In this document: in pieces, positions 43,159 to 55,005 of the stretch | Layout: the number at the start of each line of letters is the position of its first letter | How positions within the stretch are numbered: the stretch's first letter is position 1 | NCBI GenBank assembly: GCA_900312665.1 | Contig: ONZQ02000009.1 | Location: 248,001-312,000 of the forward strand | Source: Cephalotrichum gorgonifer | Taxonomy: Eukaryota; Ascomycota; Sordariomycetes; Microascales; Microascaceae | Length of the DNA: 64,000 bases | Direction of reading: 5' to 3' | Program-made: the position numbers and the translations under genes | The notes under the pieces: generated by a model | Database searches by the model: none | Told to the model about the DNA's origin: nothing | The model's input: the letters and a program-made list of their open reading frames with translations, nothing else

Positions 43159-46100
43159 ACCGGCGTAAGGGTTCTTCTCAAGATATACAATGTTAGTTCA
43201 TCGCTTCCCCGTATCGTGGCCCAGCGACGAGAATCGAATCGCGCCGGTTCCGAATCAGCTGCCACAGATATGCGGCGGAGGCGATGTCTTAGTTATGATG
43301 GAGTTGAAGTGGATATACATACAGGTGACAATTTTGAAGGCCCAGCTAACGACGGCGATGTGGGCATTCCTGGTGCCACGCCGGTCCTGGCTTCGTCCAG
43401 CGCGGAGAAGCTTAGAAACGCAGCGAAGCCCGGCAACTTCTGACTGTTACCGGCATCGCCGGACTCTACGGCCTCGGGTCGTGTAGGGCCGCACATGATG
43501 AAGCTGCTGGTCCCTAGATAAGCGCCGGTTTGAGGTTACTAGGAACTGGGTCGGAGGTTTTACTGGTCTAGTAATTCTTGGGAACCTCGGAGGCAGAGCG
43601 ACTAGAGCGGGGCGAGCGCAGACAAGAGATCTAAAACCAGGAACAGGTGAGCTTTAGAGGCGTTCGGCCTGATGATTCTGTCTTGGGGGGGGAGAAGGTG
43701 CCTGGCGGGGTCCGAACAAAGTGCCATGAGATAACGGAGCGGGATGATTGCTTTATATACAACCCTCTCCGTCCCTACCCCCTTTTTTTCTCCCCGCACC
43801 GCCCACATATGCGAGTATTTTCATCGGTTATCGAAAGGTATATCCAGTAAAAGGGGGGATCAGCCCTAGCCACATCAAACTTCAGGTAGAGATCGCACCT
43901 CCGGGGAGGGAGCCCCCCCAGCCGGGGCATTGGTCCTGGTGCAGTAAATGAGGCATGAGTGGTTCGTTTGAGTCTTCCGACAGGCGGTTGAACAATTGAT
44001 CGCCAGGCCCCGTGCATGGAAAAACGAAAGTTAAGCGTCAATAGTATACTATGAAAGTCGCCACGCTGATGATTCCGCCCCACGACCAAGGCGGGGCCAC
44101 ACAAACCTGTGCCACGTAGAGGAAGAAGATGCAGGTGGGTTGTTAGGAATGTCATTACGAGTTTGCTCGGCGGCCCCGGAGGGGACCTGCCGTTCCCCCG
44201 GGGGGCCACCTGGTCCGTCCCCAAATCCACCTACCTGGTCGTGCGAATCGGAACCGGTCCTATGTGGAGCCCAACCCCGGGCACAGCCCAGGCCGGAGTC
44301 GGCCCTCCTTCCGTTCAACTCGGGGGTTTGGTCCATCCTGGCCTTGCACCGTCCGGCCGTGCTTGAACAGACCGTTATCGCCGCCTGTATTACCCATCTA
44401 GAGAGAGATCAAGATCTTGATGATTAGCTGTTTGACATGGTCCCAGCTCCTTGGTAGGCCATCATTACGTTCTTAGTTCTCCCCTCCCCCCTCCCACCTT
44501 CCGGATTTGCCGGGCGCGGAACTTCACCTGAAAAGGGTCTTCAAGCTAGCACATCTTGCATTAGACCTGCTTCGTAGAGTCACTACCCGCTGAAGGTCGA
44601 ATATGACACAGCACTTTCTTGGAGTGGGTAGATTTGTGACGGATAAGAATGGGTGGATGCGGGAGGGTCCTCCTTCCCCCGAAAAGCAAGAGGCTCTGTA
44701 ACGCCGCCCACAGCTTGCCCAAGAGGAGCACATACTTGTCCAAGTATGGCTGTGCATTTGTTTGGTGTGGATGGCTGCAGGATGGAAAAACCAACGAGGA
44801 AAAGAAAAGGTGTGGAGTTGGTTTGGCTTGACGAGACTCGGCGCCCGTACGAGCAGTCCCGAATACGAGTACTTGCTTGGAGGTAGGTACAAAGGACGAG
44901 TACAGACAGGTAGGGTGAAGAAGGGGAGGGTGACGTGATGATGCCAGGACGGAAGAGGGGCGTTGTTTGTTTGTTGGCTTTGGCTTTGTTCACGCTAATA
45001 TCGAACTGGGCCTACTATGAGCTCGTCCTCTTACAATTGAGTACCTGTGATGTAAACTGTAGAATGGGAAGTGCCAACCAGAGACAATTGGACGGGCGGG
45101 GAAGTCGGGAACCAGTCGCCGACGTGGCATGATTACTTTTTCTTCTTTCTCTTTTGCTTTTGCGTCTGGTCACGATAGAAAGAACGGAGTACGGGTACGT
45201 ACGAGTGGACTTACCTGTACACAGGAACAGGGCAGGCCGCAACTGGAACACTTATGCAAGTAATGCTTGTAGTGGTAAGCTTGGCGAGGATCGATCTTCC
45301 CTTCCGGCATTTCTCCATCCCATCCGTCTCGGTTAATTCTGACGGAAGGAGGAGTGTGCACGGACGGTGTTCATTGGTCGTCCACCACGGCGGGAAGTCC
45401 GTCCATCGGTCCTTCCCGTCCTCCGTGCTCCGTCAAGAGCCGATCAACTCGTACCTTCCTCGCACATGTACTCGTATTTGTTTGTATGTGAGCAAGTGGT
45501 ACTACCTATATGCCCCCACCCCCACTTCGTGGCCTTATCATATTGTACTCGTAGTCATATCATATATCATACCAAAACAAAAAACGAAAAGAAAAAACTT
45601 CCTGTAGCCATGGACCCCTGTCCAGCTACCTGATACATATACAGGCAAGTACGTGCAGCCGCTGAACGAGGACACCAGTCCCAGCTAAGCCACCTCGTTT
45701 CCCCCCAACGGCGCTAAACCGGGGAGGTGGAGACAGAGACCCTCCGATTTGCCATTACTCACCTCAAAAAAGCAAGGCCGGGAAGCGAGGAAGGGGGTAG
45801 GCGTGGTACGAGTACTTACAAAAGTAAAGTATGGCCTACAAATATGCATGGCATGGAGATAACTACGAGTACCTGGGGCCCATAAGCCGGGTAGGTGGGG
45901 GGAGGAAGAGGGGGCGGGGGCCAAAAAAAATGCGAGAGAAAGCAAGTTGAGGACAAGGGGCGGATAGATGGATGGATCAAGGAAGGGAAGTGTTAGCCCG
46001 AGAAGTTGACGACGTACAGTTGTAAATTACTTGTTGTGCTTGCCGTACATGTCATACGAATGTAACCGGGTAAGAAAAAGGGAAAAAGTAAAATAGAATA

Positions 46101-46929
46101 GGAGGGTGGTAGGCAGGGACACCTTCTCGGACGAGGACTAATTAACAAACATGCACGACTGCTGCGATGGAAACAGAAAGAGGCAGAGAATGTCGAGATT
46201 CCTATTCAGCGGAGGCTGGGCTTTCTTTTGTTTCCACCGGAAGGGCAAGACCTGATGCCACACCATCCTTCCTGGCACACCCTTCCTCTTCCTCTTCCCC
46301 TTCCCCTGCCCCCCTCCCTCCTCGCCCTTCCCTGCCCCAATGCCCAGGAAGGTATTAGGGCCGGGAATAAGTGCCCTTGGGCCCGAAAGACGGAAATAAT
46401 CCGCCAAGGGCTGATTCAACTAAATGTGACCTGTTCCCTGCTCGCGCTTGCCCGTTCACCCATGCATGCATGTGCTTTATATAGAGAAGAAGAAGAAAAT
46501 TCTTGCTCAGAGGTTTACGTGTACAGAGTAATTGCACTTATACTCGTGATTCTCGGGGGGGCTTCGTAGTTAAGTTTTTTTTTTTTTTTTTTTAAGGGTT
46601 TTTTTTTTCCTTTCTTTCTTTCACTCGGGTATTTCCTGCCCAGGACGGGAGACGTTTCCGATCGTGACTTACACGGATCTGAGTTACGTGACGTTGAAAG
46701 GGCAGCAACAATCGGGCAATAAACTCCGGCTTTTAATAAACAGCCTCTATAAGCTTCTCACCGTAGTGAAATCAAATCTTTGAGAACCAAACCACCTTGC
46801 TTGCTAACTCTCAGCTCTCGTCGGGAGAGTGATTCCATTCGGCTTCGCGGCCGTCACACACACAGACTCGCTTAAAGCTTTCCCCTCCCACTCACAGGTT
46901 GAAGCCCCCCCCCCCAAAAAAAAAAGACT
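43159..46929. other. 3.8-kb gene-poor region
   Basis: No frame here shows recognisable domains or a consistent exon chain. One short frame (44935-45132) starts with a hydrophobic segment like a signal peptide but has nothing else in support. CGAGTA/TACTCG motifs are concentrated at 44863-44874, about 45196, about 45469, about 45545, 45809 and 45865. A 19-T run is at 46575-46593. Confidence 0.5.
46575..46593. repeat. poly(T) tract
   Basis: Nineteen consecutive T, followed after AAGGG by another ten, lie about 340 bp upstream of the gene at 46930. Confidence 0.95.
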
Positions 46930-47685
46930 ATGGAATCTGACGCTCCCTGTATCGAGACCGACGATGCTACTACTGCTGATGTCGCAGATAAACCCAACGC
47001 GGCCACCAACTTAGCCGGAGCCGGAGCCCGGCGCCGGATCTCTTGGCTCACCGGCCTCTACAACCTCCACGGCCCGCCCGGCCCACCAATCCCCCACACC
47101 GTCGCCCTCCCCACCTCCTGGCCCACGACCCCCTTCGTCGACCTCCGCACAGCCCCCTTCCCCGTCGAGCTCTCGCGGCGTGAACTATCCATTCTCCTGA
47201 GGGGCTTCGTGCCCCGCCGTGAGCCGACATGTCCCTGGCAAGATACGCATCTCATAGATGGGCCGGACGCGGCCGCCGCGTGGGACGTGCCGGAGGACAA
47301 GTGGTTCATATACGCTACTGAGGAACGCGACGCCGCGAGGATCCACATCCATCGCTCCTGGACTGGCGTGAAGCTCATTGAGCTCGTCATCGACATGGGC
47401 TCGACTCCTTCTTCGCCTCCCTCGGAGCATCCGCGCCGTGGATCATGGGCCACCCCCTCAGACGATCGGGATCGTGATGAGCTCTACGAGAGGAGGGGTG
47501 ATGGTGCGGGCCGGGGTAAGGAGAGCGGCGGCGGCGCCCGGGGCCCGAGGATCGTGCACATCGCGTTTGAGATGCATGGGGATTATAAGCTGAGGTGGGC
47601 GGACGAGCGCGTGTACAAGGTTGTCGCGAGGGAGATCTCGTGGTGGGTTATGGGGGTTTGTCTGGGGCCCGAGATGGAGGCGTGA
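46930..47685 (+). CDS. fungal protein of unknown function (251 aa)
   Basis: A single open frame of 251 codons with no stop or splice interruption and third-position GC bias like its neighbours. No domain is recognised. The centre has a pattern suggesting a beta-rich folded core: DKWFIYATEERDAARIHIHRSW then TGVKLIELVID, and after an acidic/Arg/Gly-rich low-complexity insert (about residues 160-200) RIVHIAFEMHGDYKLRWADE. The C-terminus WWVMGVCLGPEMEA is hydrophobic but too short for a membrane anchor. I have a memory of uncharacterised fungal proteins with a KWF-x-RSWTG core, but cannot check it. The ATG at 46930 follows a poly-C/poly-A leader. Function unknown. Confidence 0.7.
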   Translation: MESDAPCIETDDATTADVADKPNAATNLAGAGARRRISWLTGLYNLHGPPGPPIPHTVALPTSWPTTPFVDLRTAPFPVELSRRELSILLRGFVPRREPTCPWQDTHLIDGPDAAAAWDVPEDKWFIYATEERDAARIHIHRSWTGVKLIELVIDMGSTPSSPPSEHPRRGSWATPSDDRDRDELYERRGDGAGRGKESGGGARGPRIVHIAFEMHGDYKLRWADERVYKVVAREISWWVMGVCLGPEMEA

Positions 47686-48740
47686 CCGGGGCTGTCTCTT
47701 CTCTACTCTTAGGGACTCTCTCTGGCTTGTTGGGGAGTAGGTTTTTAGAAAAGGGGGAGCAGGGTGTTGTTTGCTGTACAAGTATGGAACGATAAGGGAG
47801 TAGGGACTGTTATGACTAACGACTAATATGGCATTTTCCGGAGTCGGGATGAGCATAGGCATAGGCATGGGCTGGGCATGGGCATACGGCGTTTTTTTTT
47901 ACTTAGAGGCTTCCCCTATCGTTTTCAACTTGAATAATGCATACGTATAGAAATGCCGTAGGGAACGAAATTAGCTAAAACCATCTATTCGTCCATCATT
48001 CACGGAGACGGAACAAAAGGTGAACTTAATACTTAGATTCACGAGACAACGCTACTCTCTACCTGCGCTTATTCCACCAACCCGTCCTTCCTCTCCCCGC
48101 CTTGACTCCTCCCATTCCTGTCCTTCCCCCAATCCAAATCTCGTCCCTCCCCAAAAAGCCGACATTTCCAATGCGCCCCCAATTCCGAGGCCAAGTGTCA
48201 AAAAACATACGGCTAGCTGAACAATCAGCGGAACCGGGTCATTTGGTGGTTCGCCGACCGGCCGCCCCCCTTTCCCCCTTTTTTCCCCGTCATATGACAA
48301 ATCCACAACCGCTGTTTGTTACCCTTATACCAAAAACCAAGCCAACACGCGACGCTCTTTCTTTCTACCAGGCACCCGCACCATCCGCAAATATACTAGT
48401 TCGCACTCCGACGGCGAACCTGGCAGAGGTGATATTTCCAACGCAGGTACGACCCACTTTCTGCCTCTCTCCCTTCCGACCCTGGGTTCCCAACACCCGT
48501 TTTCCCCGGTGTCCAAGTAGGGGGTTTCGACGGTGTTCCGTACCCCTGGGTACTTCGCTATATTCAATCATCCCGGGCGTCCGGGCTCCTTGGTACCGGA
48601 CTATCGTGGCCCATGGCCTTTACTTGCCTTTCCCCCCGTGTTCTCACCTGCCACCTTATCCCCCGCCTACCATACCCACGCCCCCTGCCTCGCCCTCGCA
48701 CCTGCGGACGCCAAAACCTTGGGGCCACGTCATCTCTCGC
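47686..48740. other. intergenic between convergent genes
   Basis: This is the spacer from the unknown gene's stop to PAN3's stop. Imperfect GGCATGGGC repeats lie at 47852-47887. The open frames across 48100-48920 on plus are antisense or low-complexity and were not accepted. Confidence 0.6.
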
Positions 48741-51566
48741 CTAGAGGCCTCCTCGGCCCTTCGCCGCCCTCGATATCTCCGCGAAGAGGCTCCTAAGCTG
48801 CTCCCTCAGAGTCCGGTACGTGACGACGAACACCGTCTGCTCGTCCCGGCTCGTCAGGCACACCCTCTCGTCCGTGCCCGCGTCAAGCTTGTTCATGCAC
48901 GAAATCATGTGGCCTAGGTCCACGATGGGGTGCCCGTTCGCGTCGACCTGGTGGAAGACGTAGTCGCGGAAGAGCTTCAGCGTGTACCGGTCGCCGTTCT
49001 CCGACCACTCCGTGTCGCCGTTGAAGTCGGGCCGCTCGTTGACGATGGCCAGCTTCATCAGCAGGCGCGCGATGCGGTCGCTCTCGAGCGACGTGGAGAG
49101 CTCCGACCTGAGGCTATCAGATTCGTGGAGGGCCTGGTCGAAGGACGTGACGAAGTGCGTCGCGATGCCGCGCACGAACTCGTCAATGTTCTTCGGCTGC
49201 TGCTGCTGGGGCGTGAGGAGCCAGAGGACCGTGTCCCTGAGCTCCACCGAGTAGTTCCTGCCGAGGTGCTCCATGGCGGCGGTAGCGTTCGTGAGCAGCG
49301 CTGGCGGGGTCAGCGAGGCGAGGGACAGGATGACTCGTCCGAATTGGAGTAGGTCTTCCTGCTGGAGATCCTGAACGGGCCGCCGCGCCTCGAACTGAGC
49401 GACGTCGAGGATGGCACAGGCACCGAGGCGGATCCGGTTCTTATCCGTACAGATGATCTTGCTTAGGTCGACGCACCTCGCCGCAAGGTTCGCCGCGTGG
49501 ATCGTCTTCAGCGCGGTTGCTATCTGTGTGATGTACGCCCAGAGTGTGTTTTCCGGGATCAAAGTCTGCTGTTTATACCGCGTCCCGGGAGCTGCGGCCT
49601 GGTTGGGGAAATGGAGCTCCATGAGGGTTTTGGAGAGTGGGAAGTACTCTTGCACAAACACAATGGAGCTGTCTCCAAAGGCGCGCGTAGTGAATGCGTC
49701 AAAGACTGATACCACGCTTCCGCAATCTATCCGCCGCCATTCCTTAACTGAGCGAATTGCATGCTCGTTTGAAAGGCGGAATCCTATAACCTCGTGTGTT
49801 AGCTATCTCTCCTCTCCGTACTGACCTGACCTGCGAACGAAAAAAAAAACACTAGGCTCAACTCACCTTCTAGCCTCCTCAGACAGCGGATGAACCCCGT
49901 CTTCCCATCGACTGCCTTGTACACCCAGCTCGGGTAGCCGAAGGTATTGGCATTCTTCCGGTTGGTGGTGTCAAGAGCAACTAGGCTGTGGAAGTTGTCC
50001 AGCTGCGGCAGTCCAGTGTCTGTGAGCCAAGTCAGTACGTGATCGTTTGGTATTGGCGTGAAGAGTCCCCACTAACTGATTACTTGGAGAGCTGCCTCCG
50101 ACTTCTTCTGGAGATCCTGACGCAGCCTTTCAGATACGAAGAAGTCGTGCGACGTTCTCTGATAGGGTGTGAGGTCTTCCTTGTGTGGGCCCGCTGGGAA
50201 GTAGAGGTGATGCATAAGCTGTAGGCATGTCAGAGGGAGGTCATCCAGAACGCTCCTGGGCCGGAGGGGGCGGCAGCGCATACCGGCTGAGTATGGGTTG
50301 CAAAGGCGTTTTGTTGGAAGAAGGCAGGATTAGCAGCCCCCATAGCAGCGGCGGCTGCGACCGCGGCTGCATTGTGATCGTCTGCATAGGGATTATAAGG
50401 GGCGGTAGGAAGGGCCTGGCCGACAGCCGACATGGCGAATGCGTCGTAGTTGAGGGTGGCATCCTGGCCCGTTGGCGTCGTGGTCTGGGCATATGTTAGC
50501 CGAGAGTTAATGGGCAAGCTCTCCCTCGGAACACCGTCCACGGGACTTACAGCAGTCGAGCTCAAGCCATAGTTCTGCGGAGTAAACTCTGGTACTGCAG
50601 CCGGGTTAGAAACAAAGCTGGAGTGGTCTCCATTATGCTGTATGGGAGTCGATGTAGAAGATCCGCCTGGTGCAAGGACAGCGTTAGCTATGAAACAGAC
50701 AGGGGCTGTGTTCAAAAACTGTACTTGTGTTGCCTCTAGGGGTAAAGGGGGCGGCACTCAAGGCCTGTGATGAGAATGTGGGTTTCTTAGAAATATTCGA
50801 AGGTGTGAAGGATGGCGATTCTACGTTAAAAGCCTTCTTCGACCTGTTCAGTGAGGTGGTTAATAGGGTCCTAGCTGACAATGGAGATACATCTAGAGAC
50901 AAGGAGTGATGGCCCAAGTTGTCCACATGGCACGCAGGTAGGAATCAACCTGTGCGCACTTGCAGCGACTAGGAAGAACGGACCACAGCCTTATGTAAGG
51001 GGTGTAGGCTGTCCTCGTTCACCCAAAACCCAGCAGCGAATCCTAAACACCAGGCCCATCCACGTCACGACAGAGTGAGGTAGAGCGAGGGTATTGCCAC
51101 CGGTCTAGGTCTCGAGGCTCGGTCTCGAGAGGACATGTACGCCCATTTCGAGTATCAAAGTATGTAAAGGGGCCCTAGAAACTCGACAGACGGCAGGAGG
51201 TTCGACTTACATTTCGCTGGCGGCATTGTTCGCGGTAGTACTATTCGAGTTACTGATATTACTGGCATTTGTGGAACCCTTGTTCTGGTCGTGGTTAAAG
51301 GTGCACCCGGTGTTTTCGTAGCGACAGTGGCCATATATCAAGATGTTCCGACAGAGCGTATCCTTATGGTCTACTAACAGCGAATCAGTCGTGTTAGTAA
51401 CTGGTCTCTGCAGGGCCCGAGCCCGAGTCGTAATGCCATGCCCTCGTTAGGTCCAGGAGAAGGCGGGAGGTTGCAGGGGTGTAAGGGGGGACGGACCTCG
51501 TCCCTTGGCCTTCGGAGAGCCAACCTGACGGCGCAAGTCGTTGTTCTGGTATCCCCGCGCAGCCAT
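48741..51566 (-). CDS. pan3: PAN2-PAN3 deadenylation complex subunit PAN3
   Basis: Regulatory subunit of the cytoplasmic PAN2-PAN3 poly(A) nuclease that begins mRNA deadenylation. The 667-aa model uses eight exons: 51497-51566, 51211-51370, 50725-50843, 50551-50666, 50284-50484, 50077-50218, 49867-50019 and 48741-49783, all in phase. The N-terminus MAARGYQNNDLRRQVGSPKA leads to a CCCH finger (DTLCRNILIYGHCRYENTGC...H; C-x8-C-x6-C-x3-H) that binds poly(A). Exon 3 carries a PAM2-like motif (FNVESPSFTP) for poly(A)-binding protein. Then come the pseudokinase (YPSWVYKAVDGKTGFIRCLRRLEGF...), the coiled coil and the C-terminal knob (LFRDYVFHQVDANGHPIVDLGHMISCMNKLDAG). The intron between the finger and PAM2 exons is long (367 bp). 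The 66-bp intron at 50485-50550 is in frame and stop-free. Confidence 0.95.
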
Positions 51567-53191
51567 TCTATGGAGTTATAAGGGGGGAGTGGCGCTGGTT
51601 CAGCGGTTGGATCTAGGAGGCCTGGTCCCGGACAAGACAAGAGGTCAGCATTTCTGGTCAATCAACGCCGACGGAAGGCGTGCTCGGACAGAACGAGCAG
51701 CCAATGCAGAAGCGGAAGCAGAGGGTCTCAATTGGCACAGCTAGACTGTTGTGGCACGGGTGCCGACCTCGGACAAGGGTTTGCGGTCGTCTCGCGGTGT
51801 ATCCGGGCCCAGGCGCGCGGGGCGGGGTTGCGGGCGGATAAGACCGGGGAACCACGCGACGGGGAAAGGAAAATAGACATACGTGGGTTGCGAAGAGATC
51901 GCCCATGGTTCGGTTCGTTCAGGTGGCTGGCTGTTACCTATCGAGGTAGGCGTGGGCGTGGACGTGGACGTGGACACGGACGCGGAGGGGTTGGCACAAC
52001 GCTCCTTAGTTGGCGAATAGCAACAGGGCTAACCGAGGGAGGCAAGATTTCGGATTCGGGCTTCAGCTGTCGGCCCTGGGGCACAGGGAGGTGCAGAGGC
52101 ACGCAGATGGTAGCTAAATTCGGGGCCCAGGCATTGTCGCAGGGGTGAGGATAGCTTTGCGGAACAGGGGCGAGTTGTGTGTGGGGTAGCGGAGTGCGAA
52201 TGGAGGTCTGAGGGTGGTGAAGTGAGGTAGCGATAGACACGCGACGAGGGACACAAATTCGGAGATAGCCTTAGCTGTCGTCTTGCGCTGAGGGGAGGCG
52301 GGGGAGAAGGCTGGCGGCTTTCCTGGCAGCTGGCAGCTGACCTGCTAGTGCTCCCGGCTTGGCTGGCGCCAGGGAGAGCTGAGCTGTCAAGATGAACTAA
52401 GCGGAGAGGGTACTTGTATCCTTTAGTAATAGACTCTGCCCATCTATAAGTCAGTTCGTAAACAGGTAAGTGGCAGCATAGGTTTGTCCATATTAGAGAA
52501 TGCATTTCAATAAAAAGTTAAATAAAACTATCGTATGTATCTTTAAACAATGAAGAATAAGATTATCTCCTAACTAAGTACTAAAATATATTTTAATAAA
52601 ACCAACTACATAGCTCTTTCGTCAATCGTTAGGAAGACCTAAACGGATGACAAGGTGGGACGAACTTATATAATCGTGTATACTCGGCATGTACAAGTAT
52701 ATTTGGCTTCGTGGCCGAGAGCAGCCCCAAGCTCTGGCGATCTGATCCACTGAATCATGATCATTATTTCCACGTACATCCACCTTCAGCTTGAGCCCTT
52801 CGGTGACGCCATAGACTTCCCCCCACCACCTCCACTTCCACTTCCAATGCTTGTGTTTACGAGCCCCTTTTAAGTTCACTACCACCACCCCTCGCCACGC
52901 CAGCCCACATCCGGAGCTCCCATTGCGATCCTGCTGCCTTGTTTGTGGTATCTACCACCTACGACTAAATACTACCACTAAGTGGCTGCCTCGTACTGCT
53001 ACTCGTTCTGACAACTCGCCCGGTCCTCCTGGTGGAGCTCTAAGGTCGAGTGTGACGGGCCAGAGCAAGCAGCCAGCTAGCATCCACCCTACCGAGCTTC
53101 TCAACCTCAGTATCTCACCTCAAGCTACTTAACGACCCCCTGCGCGCTCACACGACTGCCCTAGTCGATCGCAGACGTGCCCTCATCCGCC
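51567..53191. other. divergent promoter region, PAN3 / UBX gene
   Basis: A 1.6-kb head-to-head spacer. A GGACGTGGACGTG-type tandem repeat lies at 51951-51985 and an AT-rich block at 52500-52620. No coding signal was recognised. Confidence 0.6.
51951..51985. repeat. (GGACGT)n-like tandem repeat
   Basis: Five to six imperfect hexamers (CGTGGG/CGTGGA) lie about 390 bp upstream of the PAN3 start. Confidence 0.8.
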
Positions 53192-54777
53192 ATGGCGGAC
53201 CCTTCAAACGCGGGGAACGACTTGTCCCCAGCCCAGCAGGATGCCCTCGTTCAGTATACCCAGGTGACGAACCAGGACGTCGAAGCCGCCATCCCTCTCC
53301 TGGAGCGATCAGAGTGGAATGTCCAGGTGCGCCAACAGTCTAGCTCATTCTCCTCCTCCGCATCAACTGCCCTAAACTGACTTTCCTTCCTCTACCCCTC
53401 ATCTAGATTGCCATAACAAAGTTCTTCGACGGCGAGACCGCCGATCCGGTCGCCGAGGCACGCGCAGCGCAGAACGCTCCCGTCTCCTCTGTCCGCTTCG
53501 AGAATCTCCAAGAGTCCCCCCTCCACAGCTCGAGTCGCCGCCCCAGGGAAGCGGGGCCCGCACCCGCCCCTCGCATCGTCCCGCAGCGCGACACCATCCA
53601 CCGCCCGCCCTTCCTACTCACCCTCCTCTTCACCCCCTTCAGCATAGGATACAGGGTGGCCGCCGTCGGCTTCCGGCTAGCCCTCTACCTCTTCTCCTTC
53701 CTACCGCGCTCCCTTCAGCCCCGATTCCTGACGAATACCGTGTCCGGGTTTTGGAGTACGAGCGGTCGACGGATGCTGCTACCCCGCGACACGGCCTCCC
53801 GGTTCAAGCGCGAGTTCGAGGAGGAATATGGCCCGAATGACCTCCCTTGGTTTGACGGAGGGTTCGCGCAGGCGCAAGACCTCGCAAAGAAGGAACTCAA
53901 GTTCCTCCTCTTCGTCCTCGTCTCCCCCGAGCACGACGACACCGAGTCGTTCACGAGGGAGACACTCCTGTCTCCGCAGGTGACCTCTTTCATCAACGAC
54001 CCCAACAACGGCATTATCCTCTGGGGGGGTAACGTCCTCGACTCGGAGGCCTACCAGGTCTCCACGGAATACAACTGCACCAAGTTCCCCTTCTCCGGCC
54101 TGGTCTGTCTCACCCCTAAGCAGGGCAGCACGCGTATGGGCACGATCAAGCGGCTAGTCGGGACCATCCCACCCTCGAAGTACGTCAGTGAGTTGCGCTC
54201 TGCGATGGAGAAGTACTCGGCCGAACTCATCGCGGTGAAGAGCGAGCGCGCCGCCCGCGATGCGGCGAGGAACATTCGCACCGAGCAGGACTCGGCCTAC
54301 GAGCGGTCACTAGCGCAGGACAGGGAGCGGGCGCGCCGACGCCGCGAGGAGGCGGCGGAAGCGGCGGAGGCGGAGCGTCGTGCCGCCCAAGAAGCGGAGG
54401 AGAGCGCTAGGAAGGCGGAGCTAAGAGAGAAGTGGCGGGCGTGGAGAGCCGGCAGGATCGAGGCCGAGCCGGAGGCGGGGACCAAGGGCGCCGTCCGCAT
54501 CGCGCTGAAGCTCCCCGAGCGGGCCGGCGGGCAGAGGATAGTCAGGAGGTTCAGGGGCGAGGCGCCCATGGAGGAGCTCTACGCCTTCGCGGAAGTGCAT
54601 GACTTGGTATCCTCGCAGGAGCCGGAGGTAGGGGGCCAGGAGCCGGAGGGGTACGTGCACGAGTACGACTTCGCCATTGCGTCGGTCATGCCGAGGAGGG
54701 TGTTTGAGGCGAGCGGGGAGGCGATGAGGGATGTTATTGGGTCGTCGGGGAATCTGATAGTTGAGGATCTCGAGTGA
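53192..54777 (+). CDS. UAS/UBX-domain protein (FAF2/Ubx2/Ucp10-like)
   Basis: A 501-aa ER-associated protein from exons 53192-53326 and 53407-54777. The N-terminus (LSPAQQDALVQYTQVTNQDVEAAIPLLERSEWNVQ) is a UBA-like domain. A hydrophobic stretch at about 112-148 (PPFLLTLLFTPF...LALYLFSFLPRSL) would form the membrane hairpin seen in FAF2/UBXD8 relatives. Residues about 165-310 are a thioredoxin-like UAS domain (KFLLFVLVSPEHDD, NNGIILWGGNV, YNCTKFPFSGLVCL). A long Glu/Arg/Ala coiled coil (about 315-385) joins it to a UBX domain (VRIALKLPERAGGQRIVRRF...ELYAFAEVHDL), which recruits the AAA ATPase Cdc48/p97. The role in ER-associated degradation or lipid droplets is by homology. Confidence 0.93.
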
Positions 54778-55005
54778 GACGGGAGGACGTCTTGGTTCTT
54801 TATTGGCATGCTTAGAACAAGGGGCGATAGATGTATGTTATGTGTTTACTTGGGCCCTTTGGTACGGGGAGTCTGGTACATCTGACCTGGCTCGGTGAGC
54901 CGGGAACGCGACGTGTAAAACACTAATAGAAATTCAGTGGTCCCAGCCTGGTATCTGGTCTGGCCCCCTGGTCTGGCCCCTCTTCTCCCCTTCCATGTCT
55001 GTCAC

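Noticed and set aside
43205..43290. tRNA-like segment near GAATCGAATCGCGCC
   Set aside because: The T-arm-like stretch on minus has no matching acceptor stem or D-arm within tRNA length.
48102..48917. 271-codon plus frame downstream of PAN3
   Set aside because: Pro/Thr/Ser-rich with no domain; it runs into the antisense of PAN3's last exon.
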